Origin: Mycoplasma sp. UBA710
GTDB lineage: Bacteria; Bacillota_I; Bacilli_A; Mycoplasmatales; Metamycoplasmataceae
Direction: 5' to 3'
Assembly: GCA_002298905.1 (NCBI GenBank)
Contig: DBMA01000003.1
Span: forward strand, 1-12,499
DNA: 12,499 nt
The notes under the pieces were generated by a model. It was given only the letters and a program-made list of their open reading frames with translations. It was not told the origin of the DNA and did not search any database. The position numbers and the translations under genes were made by a program. Position 1 is the first letter of the stretch, and every line of letters begins with the position of its first letter. Positions 9,120 to 12,499 of this stretch are shown one piece after another.

Positions 9120-9721
9120 TATTTTTTACTTCCTATTTTTTTAGTTTCTAAATATTCATCTAAATATTTATTAGCAACTTTATCAGAAATATTTTTTTCA
9201 ACAATTTTTTCTGAAATTTCTAAGGCAATTGAAACAATTTCATTATAAGAATCTTTTTCTAAAGATTTTTTCTTTGCTTCAATTCCTTCTTTTGCCTCTT
9301 TGACAAGTCTTTCAGCTTCTGCTTTTCCTTGTTCAATATACATGTTCTTCAAAACTTCAGCTTCTATTTTAGCTTTTGAAATTAATTCCTGACCTGTATT
9401 TTGAGATGTCAGCAATTTTTGTTTAGCTTCATTTTCTAGAGAAAATGCTTTTTCTTTGGCTTCTATTGATTGATTAATATTATTTTTAATAAAATTTTTT
9501 CTATTTTCAACCATTTTGCTAACTGGTTTATACAAAAATTTTGTAAGAATAATTAAAAGGATAATCAAAGAACCTAAGGTTGCAATAATTATATATATTG
9601 AAGGAAACAATTGATCTAATTTATTAGCTAATTCACCAGCTCCTACTTCACTATTTTCAACAACTCTAGATTGAATACTATTAATTGTATCTAGAGATAA
9701 TTCCTTTACTTGTTCTATCAT
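9119..9721 (-). CDS. atpF: F1Fo ATP synthase subunit b, 200 aa
   Basis: Subunit b is the peripheral stalk, anchored in the membrane and running up the side of F1. There is one membrane segment (about 39-64: FPSIYIIIATLGSLIILLII and beyond), followed by KFLYKPVSKMVENRKNFI, the usual tail of this segment in b. The rest is a long charged coiled coil rich in Ala, Lys and Glu (about 80-190). About 38 polar residues precede the membrane segment, which is longer than in many bacteria. There is no cysteine at all, so it is not a lipoprotein; the b subunit of Mycoplasma pneumoniae is described as one. The start is ATG 9721, because an in-frame TAA lies just upstream (9737-9739). Only a weak AGAG precedes it. 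The spacer to atpE is 55 nt. Confidence 0.95.
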   Translation of the reverse strand: MIEQVKELSLDTINSIQSRVVENSEVGAGELANKLDQLFPSIYIIIATLGSLIILLIILTKFLYKPVSKMVENRKNFIKNNINQSIEAKEKAFSLENEAKQKLLTSQNTGQELISKAKIEAEVLKNMYIEQGKAEAERLVKEAKEGIEAKKKSLEKDSYNEIVSIALEISEKIVEKNISDKVANKYLDEYLETKKIGSKK

Positions 9722-9776
9722 ATTTATTCTCTTTTTTTATAAGTGTATTAATATACATTTAACTTTAATTTTAACA

Positions 9777-10052
9777 TTAAGCAGTTGTTGTTCCACCAAT
9801 TGGATTGACAGTGCCAGGGAAAACGAAAATTAATAAAATTGCAATAACTAAAGCATAAATAGCTGCTGATTCTGTAATAGCTAATCCCAAAATTAACATT
9901 TTTCTAATTGTTGCTTCAGCCTCCGGATTTCTACCAACAGCATCTGCTGCTTTACCTGCAGCATATCCTTGTCCTAATCCTGTTCCAATACATCCTATTG
10001 CAGCTAAACCTGCTCCAACTGCTACAAGACCAAATTCAATACTATTGTTCAT
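9777..10052 (-). CDS. atpE: F1Fo ATP synthase subunit c, 91 aa
   Basis: Subunit c forms the rotating ring in the membrane, in many copies. Helix 1 is Gly/Ala-rich (about 8-33: GLVAVGAGLAAIGCIGTGLG then QGYAAGKA); the polar loop contains GRNPEA (40-45); helix 2 (about 52-79) carries the ion-binding Glu at 61 in LGLAITESAAIYALVIAI. Q28, E61, S62 and Y66 are at the positions used by sodium-binding c-rings such as that of Ilyobacter tartaricus, but the Thr after the Ser is Ala here (A63). The length is somewhat above the usual 70-90, with a C-terminal Gly/Thr tail. AAGGAG at 10065-10060 sits 7 nt before the ATG, a strong ribosome site that fits the high copy number of c. The gaps to atpB and atpF (87 and 55 nt) are the widest in the operon. 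Confidence 0.97.
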   Translation of the reverse strand: MNNSIEFGLVAVGAGLAAIGCIGTGLGQGYAAGKAADAVGRNPEAEATIRKMLILGLAITESAAIYALVIAILLIFVFPGTVNPIGGTTTA

Positions 10053-10059
10053 ATTTTTT

Positions 10060-10065
10060 CTCCTT
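10060..10065 (-). promoter_or_regulatory. Strong Shine-Dalgarno for atpE
   Basis: The minus strand reads AAGGAG, then the 7-nt A-rich spacer AAAAAAT, then the atpE ATG (10052). It lies in an A-rich, probably unstructured 87-nt spacer. A strong site here suits the need for many c subunits per enzyme. Confidence 0.8.
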
Positions 10066-10139
10066 TATTTATTTTGTTCTTTTAATATTGTTATACTTTA
10101 AACTAAATTTTAATACTTTACTTTTAAATATATTAAAAA

Positions 10140-10940
10140 TTAAACAAGACTTTTTACTTTATCTGATTGCATTAATTGTTGATTTTCTTGTTTATGTTTT
10201 TGTTTATGCTTTTTATGTTCTTGAATTTCTAGCCCTTCGTTAACTTCTTGGCTTCAATATATTCCTGTTAATAAAGCAAAAACGTAAGCTTGAATTAATC
10301 CATCAAAAATATCAAAGTACATATGAAATCATGGGGCAATAATCATTCCTAACAAATTAACTTTACCTACAACAGGAATAATGCTTCACACTTCTGTTGT
10401 ACTTCAATAAATAATGTACATAATAACTGAACCACCAATAATGTTTCCAAAGATCCTAAATGAAATAGATATAAGTGGTGAAAATTGTCCTATTAATTCA
10501 ATAGGATTACTATATCTTTTAAAAAAATGTAGTTTTTGATAAATTATTCCAAAAACATAAATTCCAATTCATGTTATTAAACCTAATGTTAATGAAACAC
10601 TATATGAAGTGACTGCCGGCTCTAAGGCTAATATACCAGCTGTATTGCCAACAGCTAAAAATGTAAATAATGTAAAAATATAAGGACCAACGCGATCTAT
10701 TTTGCCCTCACTAATAGTATCAAATTCTTTATTAAATAAACCAACATACTGTTCTGCAAAAAAAACAATACCCTTAGGAGTTTCATCGGGTTTAATTTTT
10801 TTAACTTTAAAATAAACAATGATAGCTAGTATAACTAAAATAATTGTTACATAAATTAAAGTTATTAATTGTGGTTGTCATCATTTTATTAAATTTTTAT
10901 TAATAATTTCACTTAAACCACTTCTTGTTAGATTATCCAT
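10140..10940 (-). CDS. atpB: F1Fo ATP synthase subunit a, 266 aa
   Basis: Subunit a carries the ion half-channels next to the c-ring. The frame runs from ATG 10940 to TAA 10140-10142 and needs UGA as Trp at several places (for example 10404-10406, 10386-10388, 10329-10331, 10254-10256). The signature QFSPLISISFRIFGN contains the essential Arg at 162 (the E. coli R210 position). The last membrane helix has GLIQAYVFALLTGIYW with Gln 217 at the conserved position. About five or six membrane segments are visible. The C-terminus ends in an unusual Lys/His/Gln-rich tail (about 241-255, EHKKHKQKHKQ). A short AGGGT precedes the ATG by 5 nt. The start overlaps the end of the AtpI-like gene by 8 nt (10933-10940), so the two are probably coupled. 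Confidence 0.95.
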
Positions 10941-11373
10941 AATTTACCCTACTATCCTTTCTTTTTTTATTTCTATCTTTTATAATTTGTCAAAAGTTTT
11001 CTATAACAATTGATATTCCAACAAAAAGTGAACCATAAATAAATGTGTAAATATTAAAAATACCATCTGTTCACATATTTTTTAATAAATTATTAGCAAA
11101 AAGTATTCCAATAAATGTACTTGAAAATAAAACTAATCAAAATAAATTTTTGAAATTAGTTAAGAAAAATGCTAAAAAGAATTTTCTTTTTTTGGATAAT
11201 AATTTAATAAAAAATAACTCATTTAATAGATAATTAATTATGCTAATTAATACACCTAATAAAAATCCTGTTAAAAAAGACCAATTTAAACAAGACAAAG
11301 TAAAAAAAACTATTAATGATATTGTAAATAATATACAAAATATTAATAAAATATTCTTTCTTGTTTTTTTCAT
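10933..11373 (-). CDS. AtpI-like small membrane protein, first gene of the ATP synthase operon, 146 aa
   Basis: The frame runs from ATG 11373 to TAA 10933-10935 with UGA-coded Trp at 11137-11139, 11071-11073 and 10990-10992, plus one UGG Trp. Four hydrophobic segments are visible (about 8-29, 32-57, 65-93, 105-126), with a basic start (MKKTRKN) and a basic end (KDRNKKRKD). Size, four-helix layout and position directly before atpB fit AtpI, a poorly conserved membrane protein that assists c-ring assembly or ion supply. Sequence similarity alone would not prove this, so the name rests mainly on context. Mycoplasma genitalium also has a small hypothetical gene before atpB, to my memory. It overlaps atpB by 8 nt. 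No Shine-Dalgarno is seen, and it may be translated from a short AT-rich leader. Confidence 0.72.
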
Positions 11374-11399
11374 AAAGATTAAAAAGTTAAATAAATTAT

Positions 11400-11428
11400 T
11401 TAAATAACTAATAAATGGTATTTCTCAA
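11400..11428 (-). promoter_or_regulatory. Weak candidate promoter of the ATP synthase operon
   Basis: The operon must start between the secA hairpin and 11373. On the minus strand TTGAGA (11428-11423) is a fair -35, with TATTTA (11406-11401) 16 nt downstream as a poor -10. The region beyond is uniform A/T, so other -10 choices exist. The -35 would lie in the loop and arm of the hairpin at 11417-11444. Read-through from secA is an alternative. Confidence 0.25.
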
Positions 11429-11444
11429 AATAAAAAGAAATACC
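11417..11444 (-). terminator. 9-bp hairpin after secA, probable terminator
   Basis: The arms GGTATTTCT and AGAAATACC pair perfectly around a 10-nt loop. It lies 34 nt after the secA stop (11478) and 44 nt before the AtpI-like start. On the transcribed strand the hairpin is followed by ATTTATTAGTTATTTAAAT, which is U-rich but not a clean U run, so termination may be partial. It is the most GC-containing inverted repeat in any spacer here. The remainder of 11374-11477 is featureless AT-rich DNA apart from the weak promoter candidate. Confidence 0.55.
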
Positions 11445-11477
11445 TCTTTTATTGTATTACTTAATTATTATTTTATC

Positions 11478-12499
11478 TTAATTTATTTTTTGGTCTAAAT
11501 CTCCTAAATCCAATTTGATTAAATCTTGTTCATTTAATTCAATTGAAAAGGGTTTATTGTTAAGTGTTAAATCCCCTTTTTCATAATCTGAAATTTCATC
11601 AATTTTTGAGAAAATAGTTCTTTCTAACAAATCAAGTTGATTGCTTTTATTTGCTTGATTATCATTTGTGCTACTTCTGCTATAATTAAAAATTTCTTTA
11701 AAAATATTGCTTATAGAACCAAAAGCAATATTATCAACCATTTCATTAAATTTATTAGAACCTTCTTCAGTATATATTTGATAAGGGTTTTTTTGTGAAT
11801 ATTGAACAACATTGGTTGATGATTTTAATTTATCCATTGTATTAATATGATCTTGCCAATATATATCAATATTTGTAATAATTATGTTTCTTAAAAAAGA
11901 TTGAAATAATTGATCATTTTTTTCTTTTATTATTTCATATTGTTCTAAAAAAATATTTAATAAAGTTTCTTCAAAATATTTTGAAATCATATCAATTGGT
12001 AATTTAATTAAATCTAATTTATTCAATTTATATTTTTCTTCAGCACGAGATAAAAAACTATTATTAAAATGATCAACTAAAAGATCATAATCAATTGATC
12101 CATTTTCTAAAATAATGTTTTTTCCATAAATTATTTGTTTTGAACAGTTGATAATCATTTGTTTTGTTATATAAGAAAGATCATCTAATTGTAAAACCAA
12201 ATCTCTTTGTTTATATAGCATTTCTCTTTGTTTTCTAACAACATCATCATAATTTAAAATGCTTTTTCTAGAATCATAATTAAAACCCTCTATTTTCTTT
12301 TGAGCTTTTTCAAATGCTTTTACAATTTGAGAACCTGTGATTTTGTTGTCACCAAAAGATTTAAAGATTTCTTTTCATTTATCTTGCAAAGAGAATCTTT
12401 GAATTAGACGATCTTCTATTGATAAGAAAAATTTAGATTCTCCAACATCTCCCTGTCTACCTGATCTTCCTTTTAATTGATTATCAATTCTTCTTGATT
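11478..12499 (-). CDS. secA: Preprotein translocase ATPase SecA, C-terminal 339 residues (start outside window)
   Basis: SecA is the ATP-driven motor that pushes preproteins through SecYEG. Only the C-terminal part is present, with the frame open at the right edge. Helicase motif VI is visible as DNQLKGRSGRQGD (about 12447-12485), next to RRI at the edge. Then follow the family blocks GESKFFLSIEDRLIQRF, SILNYDDVVRKQREM (helical scaffold), IYWQDHINTMDKLKSS (the two-helix finger region) and YSQKNPYQIYTEEGSNKFNEM. UGA-coded Trp appears at 12375-12377 and a UGG Trp in IYWQDH. The C-terminus is an acidic, Asn-rich tail ending in DLGDLDQKIN. The cysteine-rich zinc-binding tail found in E. coli SecA is missing, in keeping with the apparent absence of SecB in mollicutes. 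A hairpin terminator follows. Confidence 0.97.

Noticed and set aside
10093..10120. Direct repeat atacttta, two copies 20 bp apart in the atpB-atpE spacer
   Set aside because: Eight bases of almost pure A/T are expected by chance in such DNA, and no dyad or promoter match goes with it.
9908..10243. Plus-strand frame of 111 codons rich in Leu and Phe
   Set aside because: It overlaps atpE, the spacer and the atpB end; the composition is that expected from the reverse complement of AT-rich coding DNA.

Overview
This window comes from a mollicute (a wall-less, Mycoplasma-type bacterium). The DNA is extremely AT-rich. Every multi-fragment gene becomes one intact reading frame only if UGA is read as tryptophan (genetic code 4), and both UGA and UGG are used for Trp. 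CGG occurs as a sense Arg codon, including at the AtpA arginine finger. I cannot name the species. All genes lie on the minus strand, so transcription runs from the right end to the left end of the window.

Region by region, in the direction of transcription: (1) 12499-11478, the C-terminal 339 residues of SecA, whose start lies outside the window. (2) 11477-11374, an intergenic region with a 9-bp hairpin (probable secA terminator) and probably the promoter of the next operon. (3) 11373-4346, a complete F1Fo ATP synthase operon in the classical order: an AtpI-like membrane protein, then atpB, E, F, H, A, G, D and C. Junctions are tight (TAATG overlaps, 8-nt overlaps), and clear Shine-Dalgarno sequences precede atpE, atpA, atpD and atpG. 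(4) 4341-2127, two extra genes that follow atpC almost without a gap: a RelE/HigB (phage Gp49-like) toxin-family protein with no visible antitoxin, and a 593-residue DUF2779 (UU173-type) protein. The latter has a degenerate PD-(D/E)XK-like N-terminal half and a C-terminal half carrying DEDDy exonuclease-like motifs. (5) 2126-2039, a short spacer with a perfect 12-bp AT-only inverted repeat and an extended -10 promoter (TG-A-TAAAAT). (6) 2038-32, a 668-residue membrane-anchored or secreted protein with an Asn/Thr-rich linker. It resembles mollicute surface proteins in layout but has no lipobox cysteine.

Functionally, the ATP synthase of a fermenting mollicute usually works as an ATP-driven pump that energises the membrane, and SecA drives export of proteins such as the surface protein at the left end. 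The part that stands out is the toxin-like plus nuclease-like gene pair at the tail of the atp operon. Whether those two work together is inference from position only. There is no gene-free stretch longer than about 105 bases. I saw no tRNA, rRNA, CRISPR array or insertion sequence.
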